From: Solenopsis invicta
Lineage: Eukaryota; Arthropoda; Insecta; Hymenoptera; Formicidae
DNA: 64,000 nt
Reading direction: 5' to 3'
Assembly: GCF_016802725.1 (NCBI RefSeq)
Contig: NC_052679.1
Coordinates: 6,882,001-6,946,000, forward strand
Every line of letters starts with the position of its first letter. Position 1 is the stretch's first letter. A model generated the notes under the pieces. It made no database searches, was not told where the DNA came from, and saw only the letters and a list, made by a program, of their open reading frames with translations. Shown here in pieces: positions 34,807 to 48,104 of the stretch. Position numbers and translations under genes: made by a program.

Positions 34807-36738
34807 ATAATTTGATAAAACGTTAGTTAATTTTTATAAAATACGATAAATTATATAATATAATAAAGTGCAACGAGTATTTAACTCGTGAAGTTTTATC
34901 GTAAAAAAAAATTTTATCGTGATTAGAAATTTTTTTTTAGCCGTGTCACTTCTAGTGCGTCGTAATCGTATAATTTGTTAGCGTATTTTTTTCTTCTTCG
35001 AGATAAGCCTATGTTTCTTAAGGCGCGCCTTACAAAAGCGCGCGATACGTAAACACGTCCCGTTCGCAAAATCCAATCGGGCTTATGATAATCTTCGGTA
35101 TCGTTTTCATACATCGCGTTAGTCATATATTTATTCGCCAGCGATACATATATGTATAAACAGAGGCGGTCTTTGTTGGCAAGAGCGAAGGAACTCTCGA
35201 GTACCTTGGGATCAAGGAACTCGACCCTTCTTACGCTGAGGATAAAGAATCTCCCATTCTTCTCTTCCAAGTCTTCCCTATTTCGTGTTTACGCGTTTTC
35301 CTTAAAAACGTGGCCGTTTCTTCCGTCGGATTAGATACCGTGGACAGGCGCATTTGGTGAAATTAACGTTCGAAACTGATAACGCCGATTCATACGTTTT
35401 CATCGACCACGCCTTTATATTTCCAAGGACTCGTCGAATAATGTTGTAAATCTTTTTTTTAAAGGATGACGTTGACGTAATACGCTCAAGTATTTTTTTA
35501 AAGCTTTGTTTATACGTTATTGCATACTCGTGTAGAACGTTGAGAATTTTCCGGGAAACTACGTGCCAAAAAAGGAGCAATTTCGCGTAAAACGAATGGC
35601 CGGATTTTTTTCTACGAAAATTGTTCTCCGTGTTTCGCGTAAATCGGGAAGTAGCTTGTGGACTTTTCCGTGGCGCGGAGGTCCTCTCGGCGGATAAAGC
35701 CAACGCGATTATAAAGGAAAAGTCCTGGGGATATACTCGCGGTTTACGGAGCCGGAACGAAAGTCGACTTTATATACCGCTTTTGCCGCCACCCCTGCGC
35801 ATCCACAGGGTGGACACAATTCTGTTTGAGAACTTGCATCAAACCCTCCCCACCCCCCTACCCCTCGCCCCTGTTGTTTACATTTTTAATTCAATGTTCT
35901 ACGCCTCCATCTCCGATGTCAAAGGGACGGAGCATTATCCGATTGTGTCCGTTTTTTAAGGGGGAGATTACAGAGGCGTCGTTATTAATAAATTTCTTTA
36001 ATGTAATACTCTTAGACAGCTTATTACTTTTGATTGCTTCCCGTACTTTTTTCCCAAACAGTTCGTTACATGCCCGCTCGTACTTCCTTGCCTCGGTTCC
36101 TTGTTATCTCTCAGATTCTTCGATACACACATTCTTTGGAGCATTTGCCAAAGAAGGAAAAATAGAAATGACAAATTTTTGCCACTATTTTTCTTTAGTC
36201 TTTTCGCTTCGACAATGTTCATCTCATATGCGCGCGTGTTCACAAATTTGCGTATAAAAAAAAAAGAAAAAAAACAAACACTCAACATATTCTGCATCCA
36301 TAAATATACATTTTTCAGCAAGTGATAACGAACGTTTTGTATATTTTCGGAATTTTCTGTTGGAGATTCTCTGTTAGGGGAAAATTCTCTCAATGGTTCA
36401 AAAGAACATGCAGAGCTTATATCTGCTGCTTGAAGGAGTTAATATTAAGAGCGCATCTCTGTACATGTCGTTTCCTCTTCTCTTTCTTGAACTCTCTTCT
36501 GTTTGTAGTAGTAAATTTCTCTCTGTTGGTGATTCTACTCTTTTTTTGATAAAGATGATGCGAGGTTTAAAAAGAAGGTGCATCAAAGTTGAAATTGTAC
36601 ATAATTATTAAAAATTGAATAATTGATAAAGATATGTATTCGAAATCTAGAGGATTCTAGAGTTACATGCAATTTATTATAAATAGAACTCTCTAAATCA
36701 GTGGATAATTACGGATTATCATTGAATAATTGATCATT
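34807..36738. other. Non-coding stretch, no gene recognised
   Basis: Short frames on both strands without domain or splice evidence. No clear repeat structure seen. Confidence 0.5.
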
Positions 36739-36971
36739 AGTGCCAAGTATGCCATTGGTAATTGGTGATTATCTAAACTGAAAAATCAATGAACTTATCG
36801 TCTCGTGTACTTATTAATGACTATTGCGTATGTATTAGTATTTACGAGTGTATTTATTAATACACTAATAAAAATTTTTCAATGATTACCAGTAACTTTT
36901 CATTGACTTTTAGATTAAAATAATCACTGATTTATCAGTGCCAAGTATGCCACTGGTGATTAGTGATTATC
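36739..36971 (+). repeat. 35-bp direct repeats flanking a 160-bp spacer
   Basis: AGTGCCAAGTATGCCA(T/C)TGG, followed by GTGATTATC, occurs at 36739-36773 and 36937-36971. The spacer has weakly inverted edges (AAAATCAATG ... CATTGACTTTT). It may be the relic of a small mobile element. Confidence 0.6.
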
Positions 36972-36999
36972 CCGATTAGCACTAACATTGTATCAACAT

Positions 37000-37215
37000 C
37001 TCAACAATATTTAATCGCAAGATTGCGAATATTGCAGCAACATTGTGAAATATTGATACAATATTAATGAGACATTGCAGCAATGTCTAATGTCTAATGT
37101 CTAATGTAGAAAAATCATAGATTCAATATTGAAAAAAATATTCACACTTCAACATTCAGCATCGCAATTGTTTCTGCAATATCTCTGCAATATTGCATTG
37201 CAATTGCAACATCGC
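37000..37215. repeat. Cryptically simple region of AATATTGCAACA-like motifs
   Basis: About 20 imperfect copies of AATATTG, GCAATATTG, CAACATTG and GCAACATCG occur in 215 bp on both strands, including three tandem copies of the 7-mer AATGTCT at about 37085-37105. Confidence 0.7.
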
Positions 37216-39230
37216 AACATTGCTACAAATGTGCTGTATGGATATCCACTGATTCAGATTTAGAGAGAATATTTTTGTTTCGCTAAATTAAGAAAATAGT
37301 AGCGTGCCCCGTGTAGAAATTGCATAATTCAACGTTGAAGCATCCTTTTCAAATGATACAAGCCATTACGTTTTTTAACCTTTTAATACACTTTGAGGAC
37401 CGAAATGAAGTTGCGCTCTCCGTATGCATAATTTATTTGGCGTGTATGTGACGCTCGCTAGATTCGGCGTGTCCTTAGTAAAGAAAATACTTATTTTGCG
37501 ATCAAGAAATTTTAAATGGACTTTTATCGACAACCTTATAAATTTCTTCGTGGATTCGCTAAGAGAGCGAAAGCGTAGAAATAACTTTTTTAAAATGGTA
37601 AACGTAGTTACGCAAACTAACTTTTAATTCGCCCAACAATAATCACCGCTTGAAAAATTGCTTAAAAATAAATTGGAAACAAGGCGCGTTCGCTTAATGG
37701 TCTGTTGGTGAGTTAAAAAAAAAATTGTTCAACCAGGTTGTGCGGCCTGGTTAACCTAAAAAAAAAAAAAAAAAAAACGGGGAGGCCGCGAATTTTATTA
37801 AACCGCGTTGTATACTGTAATTTATAAATCGAGCGTGTTTTTCGCTTTGGTTTTAAATCGTGCACAAACGTTTTTAATTTTCATTCAAATGCGAGCGCAT
37901 TTCACGCGTATCTGCTGTGTACAATTGCGATTTGTGCGCATTCGCGTGTTTCCCCGTAGTAAAACCGGCATGTCGATGGAAAGCATCTGGCATCTCTTTT
38001 CTTAAATAAAGTTTCATATTAGGAATACTCTTTTTCTCTACTCTTGGCTCAGCTAAACTTATCGCGGACTCTTCTTTCGCCTTTGGCAAGAAGCGAAATC
38101 GTTTAACGAAGGAGGACTCGTCGCAGAAAAATGTTTTAATCCTTTAATTGTTGTCGAGGCCTGGGAGGGTCTTATTAGAGCCGTCTCTGACAATCGCAAA
38201 GTCCTTAAAGAACAATCCTTATCAATACGCCATTATGCACGACGGTACACGTAATGACCGTCTTCTTTCGGTATCGTTAAGAAACTGTGCAATTCATCTT
38301 TTCTTGCGTTTCAAGTCCTACTAATTGACGACAAAGACGAGCTCCTTAGCTCCGGCGTATCGTTACGGCGGAAGGGATAAATATGAAAATAGTGCGCCTG
38401 CAATTGAAGCACGTTCCGAGTTCGTTATTACCGGCTCCTATTTAACTTTCCAGTTGCCTGCTTTGTCCTTCGGGGACAGATTCCTTCCGCTGCAAGAACG
38501 ATCAGAACGTTTAGCGATGTATACGTGCATAACAAAATACAAGCTCAAGACAAGAACGCGTAGTTGGTTGTTTGTTTTGCAATTACTTTGGGAGGGAGGG
38601 CGGGGGGGGGAGGGTTTTTTCGCGAAAGATTAAAGATTTTTGCATTTTTAATGTCACGTTACAAGTAAGTTTTTTTTTTGTATCTTGGATAAAAGATTTC
38701 TATCTGCATAGAAATAGCTTATTTGGCTAACGGAATATATACTTTTTTTATTTCATACATCAATCTCACACGTCAAACAAACGTATGATCAATATGGTGG
38801 ACGGCGAATTTGAAACATCTTTCACGCGCGAGTTTGCGTTTTAAATAATTTAGTCGATTACTATATTTGCTATAAATTACATTCAACTATTTCTTACGCA
38901 ATCAGGTTGCGGCTGTGGTGGTAATTTTGACGCTTATCATTATGTGCGGAACGTTGCATCGCGAGTGCAGCGTGTTAAAGTGGGTCTCGCGAAGTAGTTT
39001 GGACCGCAAACTCTAGATGTTCCAGCGGATATCCACGCCGGATAAATTACAGGTTAAATTATATAATCGAGTCGGACCGTTGGCGGCGAGAGAAGACAGA
39101 AAGTAATGTCAATGTCAAAGTGTTGGTTAACGTGAAATATCGTTCGCTACGTTCGACAATTCTTTTATTCCTCGCAATTGTCTCAGCCTCTCGCGTAGAA
39201 GGTTAATAAAACGATTTGTATTCCTGATCC
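37216..39230. other. Non-coding stretch, no gene recognised
   Basis: It includes an A homopolymer at about 37759-37777 and a G-rich tract near 38590-38610. Nothing else is supported. Confidence 0.5.
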
Positions 39231-39815
39231 CGAGGAGGTAATCACTAGCTAAAATGTTGTCCCACGGATTACATGATTTTATTTGATTTCTTATGATTTC
39301 ATCTGATTACACAAGAATTTTTCGTGATCGTACATGTAATTATCAGATTTCTTGTGATTAAAAATGATTTTATTTGACTGGAAACATTATTTGCTAATTT
39401 CTTTCAAATAAAATTAAATTGAGGGCTAGCCACTCAGAAAATAGATATATTCAAGACTGTTGGGATTCATTATGATTGATAAAAGATTTTTCTAATAAAA
39501 GAGTCATAAAAATGTTTGATAATCTTTTTTCTTAAAGACAACATGAAAAATTGATTACCAAAGCCAAAAGCTTGTACCGATTTCATCAAATTTTATGATG
39601 GTCATACATGATTTCATCATAAATTTCATGATGATTACACTGATTTCGAATGATTATATAGAAATCTAAAATAATTTCGAATGATTTCTAGTGATGCTAA
39701 TATAATTTCTGATGATTACATCTAATTGCAAAATGATTATATAAGGATTTCGTAAAGATTTCATAATGATTTCGGAGACCCTGTCCCACGATTACATTAA
39801 GTGGTTACCCCCTCG
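39231..39815 (+). mobile_element. hAT-like MITE, copy 2, with decayed 8-bp target duplication
   Basis: It starts CGAGGAGGTAATCAC and ends GGTTACCCCCTCG. Flanks are CCTGATCC (39223-39230) and TCTAATCC (39816-39823), matching at six of eight positions with two transitions. Subterminal blocks match copy 1, and the interior is close to copy 3 in opposite orientation. Confidence 0.88.
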
Positions 39816-40099
39816 TCTAATCCATTCACTTGGATAGTGGATCTTTAGTGCGTCAAACTGACTCAGCTCTTTCCACTCGGAGGCTTTTCTCGTTTATTGT
39901 GCTTTATTGCCATTAGAAAAAACAGGAAAAAAAATAGCGTCGAAACTGCGACGCTATTAGCGAGCATAACAGCAACGTCATCAACCGAGCCCCTAAATCA
40001 ACTCGACCTCCTTCTCGCCGCCACGTGGCAGAAGACAAACGCCAGGCATCCTTCTCTCACGGACAGGAGGAAATTCCACTCTTGGCGCGTACTTAAGAA

Positions 40100-41200
40100 T
40101 TAGCCACACCCCTTAACACTCGACCAACTTGGCCCGATGTGTACGAATTGTCACCCCTGGCCCCCTCATCGATTCACGTTCCTTTCTCTCGCGCGCGCGG
40201 ATCCATCTTCGCCCGTGTAAAGGGCAAAAGTAAGGGGCAAGAGCGAGATGAGAAAGAGAGAAACGAGAGAAGAAGGAGGGACACGCGCCGCGCGTTACAC
40301 GCGCGTGCTGCATAGTGTGCCGGCGATATGCGAGCCGCGCTACTCGGCAAGACAAACGTTTTTATTACGAAAAATCAGGAGGCGAGACGAAATCTAGGGC
40401 CACGCGCGTGCGCCCCGCGGCCAGTTACCCCTCGGGGAGCTACGGGAAATACCCTCGTTGCGCGGAGAGGGTGGAAGAGGGAGGAGGAAAGGGCGCCACG
40501 AGATCGAGGAGGGCTCTCCCTCCGTCTACTCCGTCAAGTTCGTACCCGAACCGTACGATCCACCATACGATCCACACAGCTAGCCAATCCCTACTCTCAC
40601 TCCCTTGCACCCCGCCACTAGCGCCGCTCGTGGCGAGAATCCTCTCGCTCGGTCCTCTCCGTCACTCGTCGTGTTTCCCTGACCCCTTCCCATCTGGCCC
40701 GCGTGAGAGGGTGGTCGGGGTGTTGTCGGAAGGGTGGAGGTGTCAGGCGCCAGTCGCTGCGCGAACGCTGAGCTTGGGATTTCTGTCGTCCTCGCGATTT
40801 GTTTTTACGCTCCCTCCGCCTCCTCCTCTTCGACTTCTCGTTATCGTTTCTGTAACACACACTCTCCCTCTCTCTCTCTCTCTCTCTCCCTCTCTTTCTC
40901 TCTGTCCTCTCGCGTTTAGTCGATCGGGATCGAGAGATCATCCCGATGCACGTGACCTCGTTTGTTTTTTTTCTGTGATCTCGGTGAAGATACACCCGGA
41001 CGTACAAAGAGGGGTGGTTGTTTTCGCGTGTGCTCCAGAAAAAAACTTGGAGTGAAAGCCGGCAGTGCGTGGAAGGATGTAGATCTTGTGCCTCCTGTCT
41101 GGTGAGAGGAATCTCTCGAGGGATACTGGAAGATACCGCGTCCTCTCTTTGAGGATATCCGCGGCCATGGCGAACGGCGTCTCGTGACGATTCGCGAGAG
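40100..41200 (+). promoter_or_regulatory. CpG-rich block ending in a strong splice donor: probable promoter and non-coding first exon
   Basis: GC and CpG content rise sharply, pyrimidine tracts occur (for example TC repeats near 40863-40905), and the block ends at GAGAG followed by GTAAGT at 41201, after which the sequence becomes intron-like. The last ATG (41167) opens only a 6-codon frame, so the exon would be 5' UTR of a gene whose coding part lies to the right, possibly outside the window. Long frames on both strands here (about 245 codons each) are mutually exclusive and reflect composition. The start site cannot be fixed. Confidence 0.35.
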
Positions 41201-41206
41201 GTAAGT

Positions 41207-41899
41207 CGCACACCAATCTCGATCGGTCGTTTCGCGTGTTCCGAAACCGTTGGAGAGTACACGAGAATCTCGCATCCTGCAAAAATCGTTGTTCCAATTG
41301 TTAGCACGATGGATGCCACGATCAACGTTCGCGATTGAAACATTCCCATTCGATGATGCAAATTTACTCGTTTACCGTTGCGATGGAGTTTGAGAAAGTA
41401 GTGTAAACCCGCTTAACGGGTGCCCCTTATTTGATTTAAGAATTTGAGGCGAGAGGTGTAAACTTGATTGAGAGTTTGGAGGGAAGTTGAAGAGTCCCGT
41501 GAACTCGGTTAAAAGAAAATGTAAAAAGGTAATGCGAATGTAATAACGAGTTTGAGTAGAAATTATAAAAGAGCGACGCGAATCTCGCGATGCGGGCTTT
41601 CGCGGGCACCCCGCCCCCCCCCCGGGTGCGAGAGAATTTAATCGCGCATTTAGAATGTATGAATTTAATCGCGAATCAGAAGGAGGCTGGAGGGGTGAGG
41701 GGAAGGTGTAGATTTAATTGTAGCTTTGGCTGGGGAAAAAGGTGACGTAAATTAAAATGCTGGTTCACGGGCGAATTTAAAGAGTACCGTAAATTTAATT
41801 GCGCGATAGGACTGTTAAAACCGTACGGACCCGGCGGGGAAGTGGCAGTGCAATAATTCAGTTGAATTTGCTGTATCCACTTAGACATGCTCGACTTCG

Positions 41900-41931
<32 letters not shown>

Positions 41932-44900
41932 GTGTAAAATGGCGTGAGTACCATTATGCGGCGACTCTGTGGTCTCTGTTACATCCGTAATGAATCGAGT
42001 AGGCCAAATTTGTAGTTAGTCCGTTTTGTCGAAACTAATGGTAACGCCGCGAGGACGATGGCAGTTGCCGTTTTCGAGAATGGGAATTGCTCCCTTGTAA
42101 TCGTCCACTCCGAGTCCTTTATCCCATTAGTCGGCCCGTGCGTGCCACAGGGATCGGCTGAACGGTAGTGGGTTAATCTATCTTACGTCGCGGTTAAATC
42201 GCCAGAATTAATGTTTAATCGCGACGATCAATCTCGCTATTTTAATCGATAAGCGTCACCATTACTCGACGAAGCGCGGCAACGGCGTGGCAGCGCGTTG
42301 CCAGAATTCGCCTCGCGTAATCACTGCAGGCAGTTGGTCGCTTCTTGCTCGTCACGTCGTAACATAATCACTGCCGCGCGTCGCAACCGCCTCGACACCG
42401 CAATTTCTGTTGTATCACGCTTATTAATCGGCATAAGCGCCTGCCTGCCGGCTTTTTCATCGCGCTCGCGTTTCCGTGCAAAATTACGAGTCGGCGTGGC
42501 GCGGCAGTGAGAAGGCGTCCCCTTCACCGCGCGGTTTATCCTCGTTCGTTCGTCTCGCCGAATTCATCATCTCGCGCCGCGCGCAAGTCACGCGATACCA
42601 TTCGCATATCCAGGTCATGCATCGCGTGTCCTCGTCCCCTCCTGCCCATTCTCACCCATTCGTCGCCTTCGTTCGGAGAGTTTCTTTCCGTTTGGCAACG
42701 AGAAGAAGAGCAGTCGATTAAACGAAATTAACGGCTTCGCCGCAATGCCGATCGGGGAGGTAATTAGAAGAGAGGGAGGAGAAAGGATGCCGCGATCCCC
42801 GGCGCCCACTTCTTCTTTTTTTTGTCCTCTTCAAATGTTCCCACCACAATAATAGCATCTCCGTGAAAAGTCGAATATGCGCGAGCCATTCGCGAATACG
42901 GGGAAGCCGTGATATCCAGGGATTCGTGAAATTTAGGAGCGCGATGTTGGAACCGCAAAAGATAAAAGCTATAGGGGGGGGGGAAAGGGGGAGAGTTATG
43001 GATAGGTTTTATCGTTCGGATTCTCGCGCGCGCGCGAGTAACTTGCGATTTGTAGGAGGGGAGGAGTAACGCCGTGGATGTTAGAGTCTCCGTGAAAGCT
43101 ACGATTCGCGGAATCTAATATACGTGGCAAGCAAGATAGCGACGGCAAGCAAAACCTGTAAAGGTTTCGTGGAACGTATAGGATTCGCGGAAGGAATCTG
43201 CGGAACCTGAGATCCGCCGAGGAACCTACTGCTGTTTGCGCGCCGATTATTCGCGGAACTTTAAATTTTCACGAAAGCCTGGTAGGATCCCTAGGCTTGA
43301 AATTCAAGGAAGCTGGAATATGAACGATCGAGATTTCCCAGAATTTAAGAGGATTGAAATCGAGAATCTTCCGCGGCGCGTGTGTGGGCCGAAGCGTGAA
43401 ACGTGGGTGATATATAACGGAACTTAATCCACCTTTGTCATTCACATGCAGATGACACTATCGGCGAGTAATCCATCGCGGAAACTTGCGCGATTCATAG
43501 TCACGTGGGGAAACTTTCCACTTTCGCGTGAAACGTGACGCATGTCGAGGAATCTCGCCTCGATAGCCTCTGAAAAGTATCCCACGCTCTCAGCGAAACT
43601 TCTCTGCGTAAACCGAGAATAGCTTTTCGCAATTTTACATAAATCATTAACATGAATTTCGTCATAGCGCGACAATCGACGAATATTAAATTTGCGTGTA
43701 AACTTGAATTTTATTTTTATATATAATAATAACTGATATTTTCAATGCATGAACATTTTTAATGCTCGCTGCGGTTACGTTTTGCAATCATAATGTTCGA
43801 ATTTTTAACAATGAATATTGAAACGAATATCGAAATTTAATATCGAAATATCATATCTCGGCTACGTAACACGTCGAAAAACAATTCGGTAAATCGGTGT
43901 TCAGGAAATATAAAAATCGAAAATAAGAATAAATGGAATGTATTACAGTTTAAATTCCCGCGGTCCATAAAACTATTCGCATTTTTCATCATTCCGGTTC
44001 AATTATTAATTTCAGCTCGATTGAAGCGGCGGAGTAGCTGTTCCCTTTTGTTCGAGTGCTTTTAATATTGGGATGCGCTGAATCCGATGCTGCGCGCGTT
44101 ACTTATGTAATTGTTTTGGCGCAAGAGTGAAAACCGAGGGTTTGTAACCCTTAGTAACCCGAGGGGCAGACCGACTGTGCGAGTGGCGCGGCGCGGGCGG
44201 CGGGGGGTTATCGACCAAGTGGTGGTCTGGTTTTTCGGCCCGGCGACTCGGCTGTGGGGTGTCGACTTTTTCCGCTTGAATTTCCGCCGGATTTTGACAC
44301 GCGCAGCTGGCTGAGTAAACAGGATTTATCGATTTCTTACATTCCAACCCTCCCGGCAAAAAGCCGTCGTCGGATAACTGTTTCTTCTCGTTTTTTTTTT
44401 CCGCCCGAATTTGTTAGGCAAAAAGCTGACGGGGTCGATGTGGCGGTGGGGAGTAGGGCGCAAAAGGAAAGAGGGACAATCGATTTTTCGAAGGATATTT
44501 AGAAATAATTGTAGGGAATAACTATCTCGCGCGCGTGATAGAAACGACAAATTGAAAATACAATAACGGGACAATATTGAAATCCTTTCTGATCCAGCTG
44601 AGATTAAACCGTAGAGAAAATGTATCCGAACACACAGTAATTGATACTGACAGCGCGGTAATAATTAGCATAAACAATAACCATTAATTCTACAACGATA
44701 ACTAATCAACTGCTCGTTGGACTAGGCTTCCCTCATATTAAATTTCACTGCTTGTTCGAAGAGTAACCGCGTACCTATTAATATGAATATTAATATACTA
44801 ATAGGTACCGTTACATCGAAACGTGTTACAAGTACGATTACATGACAACGTGAGTTAATATAATACTTGGTTTATCGGCTCTTTGCCTTTCAACTCGCTT

Positions 44901-47787
44901 CATTCGAAACTTTTCCAACTTACTCGGTTTCGGAAATTCTAAATGAAGATAACGAAAGTTGTAAAACTTTCGTAACGACCATTCCCTTTTAAGGTCGGAT
45001 ACGCGCGGAGGGACGACTCTGCGGGAAAGACATCGAAAGATCGAAACGGACGGATGGAAATCCATTTGTCGGCGGTCGCGCGGCCGGCAGCAGCAGCAGC
45101 GTCGCGATATTTTCTGGGACACCCCGTGTGGAAACCGCGAAAAATACCGGCGCGCGACGTAAATATCTGTTGTTACGCCGCGCTTCTTTCACATGTAAAT
45201 TCCGCAGGACGCATATAAATTGCATTGTTACACGCATTGCCAAGATTTTCCTTCGTACGCCCGGGATTTTTCGTCGATGATACGGCAACCCTCAAAGTCG
45301 CGATTGTATTCCATTTTTACGCAAATTTTGCGCCGCGAACGAACGCATATTACGGCGAGCAAACGTAATTGCACCTCATTTCGTCATTATGCATAAAAGT
45401 TATTTCCAGCGTATAGTACGTGAATAGAGGCAAACCTTAATTAACATCGTACTCGATCTCCAGTATTAATATTAATTAGACTAACGGCTTTTTTTTTTTC
45501 AATACCAGAACGAGAAATTATTTCAAAGCACATAGCTGTTCGCTCGTAATAATTCTGGAGTCTGATTTCGTTCAATCGACTGGCCGGCCGACCGGCAGGT
45601 CGAAAGAGGTCGGGAATTGGCCGGAAAGTTCGAGGCAGGTGACGGAAATGCGGTCCGCTTCCTGTATCGAACAATCGGAACGCGGCGCAACATGCGTGAC
45701 GAGCCGTTCAAAGGCACACGCAATTTGACGTATTGTGGAACATATGCTAAGGCTGATACCCCGCCATTGGACAATACATCCCTCCTCGCTCGTGTTTGCG
45801 TTACACCGACTATCAATTCTTAGGAATATGTACCGGATGTCCCGCTAGCTCTCTCGTAAAGCGATACGAAGAGAATAATAATGATGCTTACATATGTATA
45901 AGCACGGAAACGTCGAGAAAATAATATAGGGTATGTACATTTATGATTAACGAGAGTTCCAGAGAGAATCAACGATAATTACTCGATACGATAGTCGCTG
46001 CAATTTCGACATGACGTTTTGATATGTATATATATTCCCTCACAACATTTTTCCGCTCAAACCTTTTTATTCCTCGATCCTTAACTTTTCTCAATTGTTT
46101 TCGTATCATTGCGTGAAGTCGGGACAATTACACGCGCATAAAGGTGGCCTTTAATTAGTTACGAACTTCCGCTACAATGCCATCATTTTTTAACGAAGCT
46201 CATTCATTAGTGCGCAGCCTGTTATCAATTACAGTTCGTCAGTATTAATTGGCGGCTGCGTCGAGAAGTGCGGCGTGAGGGCGCGGGCTAAGAAAAGTTT
46301 CTTCTTTCCGACATAATTAATTCGTCGGATATCGAAACTATTTTTGATAACCGCGTGACAAAAAGCGAAGAGAACGAGCGCGTTGTCCGCCCATTGTCTC
46401 GTATTCAATTGTCATTCGAAACGAAATTTAATTAAGACTCTCGAGGGTGATAAGCATAAGGACACGCCAAGCTACACGGGAACGATACGCCGCGTAATAG
46501 TCGCATAAAGGGAAGACATATTTTTAGCTCATCGTTTATCGCGCGAATGCCCCGCGTGGGTTACAACCGCTATTGTTACGGTTACTAAACGCACGTTTCC
46601 TGTAACGGCGGATATCGCAACAATGCGATTCCTCTCGGAAGGTCGCCGCCGAGCGTTCCGCTATTTCACATCGATAGGATCTCGTTTATCTCCCCTCGAG
46701 GCCACGAGCTGTAGCTGTCTCAAAGGATTAGGATACGAGGGTTACCTCCTTCGTCCTCGGCTACAAATATTTCGGCGAAAGATAGTGTCTCCCGTGCGAT
46801 TGCGGGTCCGATATTCAATTTAGGAGACGTTCGTGACGTTACTCTTCTCGCTGTCCGTCTAAAAGAAATCTCGTGTCCGTGATTTTGAAAAACAAAAAAA
46901 CAAAAGAGACGATTCGGCGTGTTTATAAGTTCTTATTGATGCATAATGCAATAATTCCCCAAGACGCCATAATCGAGATGTGTGATAGCAATTTTAAACC
47001 GTTGTTCCGTAATAATTAAATATCAAAGTTAAAATGTTATAGTTATATTATAAATAATATAATATTATAACGTAATGCCATAACTTTAAAATCACGTAAT
47101 TGTTTATTGAAAATTCTAAATGTATATCTTCATGTTGACATCGCATAATTGCAACAATTCAGTACAAATCTAATTGTTAACAAACTGAATTAAAAGTGTG
47201 CTCGGAGTGTGTCGCGACATCGGAGGATAATGCGTATCTCGCGATCTTTCCACCATACAGGTTGCAACCATTATCGATGCACTTTGGCGCATCAACTTCG
47301 CAGTCGGGTTGTCACGGGCACATAAATCAAGTGATATATTTTCCTCTCAGTGGGACGATAACGGGGCGGCCATAAATGTGGACTTAAACTCCTTTACGAG
47401 AATCCAAAAGATAAACTGGCAGGGTGCCCCCTGCTCACTCGTGCCTCTCCTCGCCTTTCCTTCGCCATTTCTTTCCTCAGCTCCGGTGAGACTCGCGATG
47501 CTCGATACGTCCATCGCTTTCTTGCGCCTCGATTCAGTGCGCTTCGTGAAATCCTAGAATGGTGGTAATGACGAGTATCGGGTTACCCCTTTCCTTAAAG
47601 CGTTTTGATCGATCTGGAACGGAAATCCTGGATTCTCTTGCGGAGGGAGTGGGGGGAGGGGAAGAAAATTCGAGGAGTAAAGTGAGAGTCTGACTATGAG
47701 TTGGATATAAAACCGAAACCTAAGTTCTCCATTTCCATACTTTTGAGAGCAGCGAGTAGGAAATTTTCAAAGTTTTACTATCTTGAG
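41207..47787. other. Non-coding stretch, possibly intron after the 41200 donor
   Basis: No acceptor-exon pair with protein-like sequence found. It includes C and G runs at 41613-41624 and 42973-42981, a (TC)n tract at 41901-41925, repeated TTTAATTG/TTTAATCGCG motifs at 41636-41805, and a hairpin at 44764-44813. Confidence 0.5.
44764..44813. repeat. Short hairpin
   Basis: GTAAC and GTACCTATTA on the left pair with TAATAGGTAC and GTTAC on the right, around an AT-rich loop of about 18 nt. Confidence 0.7.
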
Positions 47788-47791
47788 AGAG

Positions 47792-47848
<57 letters not shown>

Positions 47849-47960
47849 AGGGAGAGAAAAGAGAGGGAGAGAGAGAGAGAAGGAGAGGGAGAGGGAGAGA
47901 GAGGAGAGAGAGAGGGGAGGGGGGAGAGAGAGAGAGGGAGGAGAGAGAGAGGGGAGAGAG

Positions 47961-48006
<46 letters not shown>

Positions 48007-48025
48007 GAAGAGAGAGAGAGAGAGT
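47788..48025. repeat. 238-bp (GA)n-dominated purine tract
   Basis: GA dinucleotides with GGA, GGGA and AAGA interruptions form an unbroken polypurine tract, the longest in the window. Glu-Arg and Ser-Leu frames through it are artefacts. Confidence 0.97.
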
Positions 48026-48104
48026 CAATTTACTTTTATTAAGTAATATATATAATATTATATGCTTACTAAAATCTTTTAAACCGAAAAGAGAGGTTGA
48101 AAAT

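Noticed and set aside
40315..41361. Open frames of 246 (+) and 247 (-) codons
   Set aside because: They overlap on opposite strands in a CpG-rich block, include simple-repeat Ser-Leu and Arg-Glu runs and show no domain. A non-coding first exon fits better.
47701..48042. Glu-Arg-rich 113-codon frame
   Set aside because: It is a translation of the GA microsatellite.
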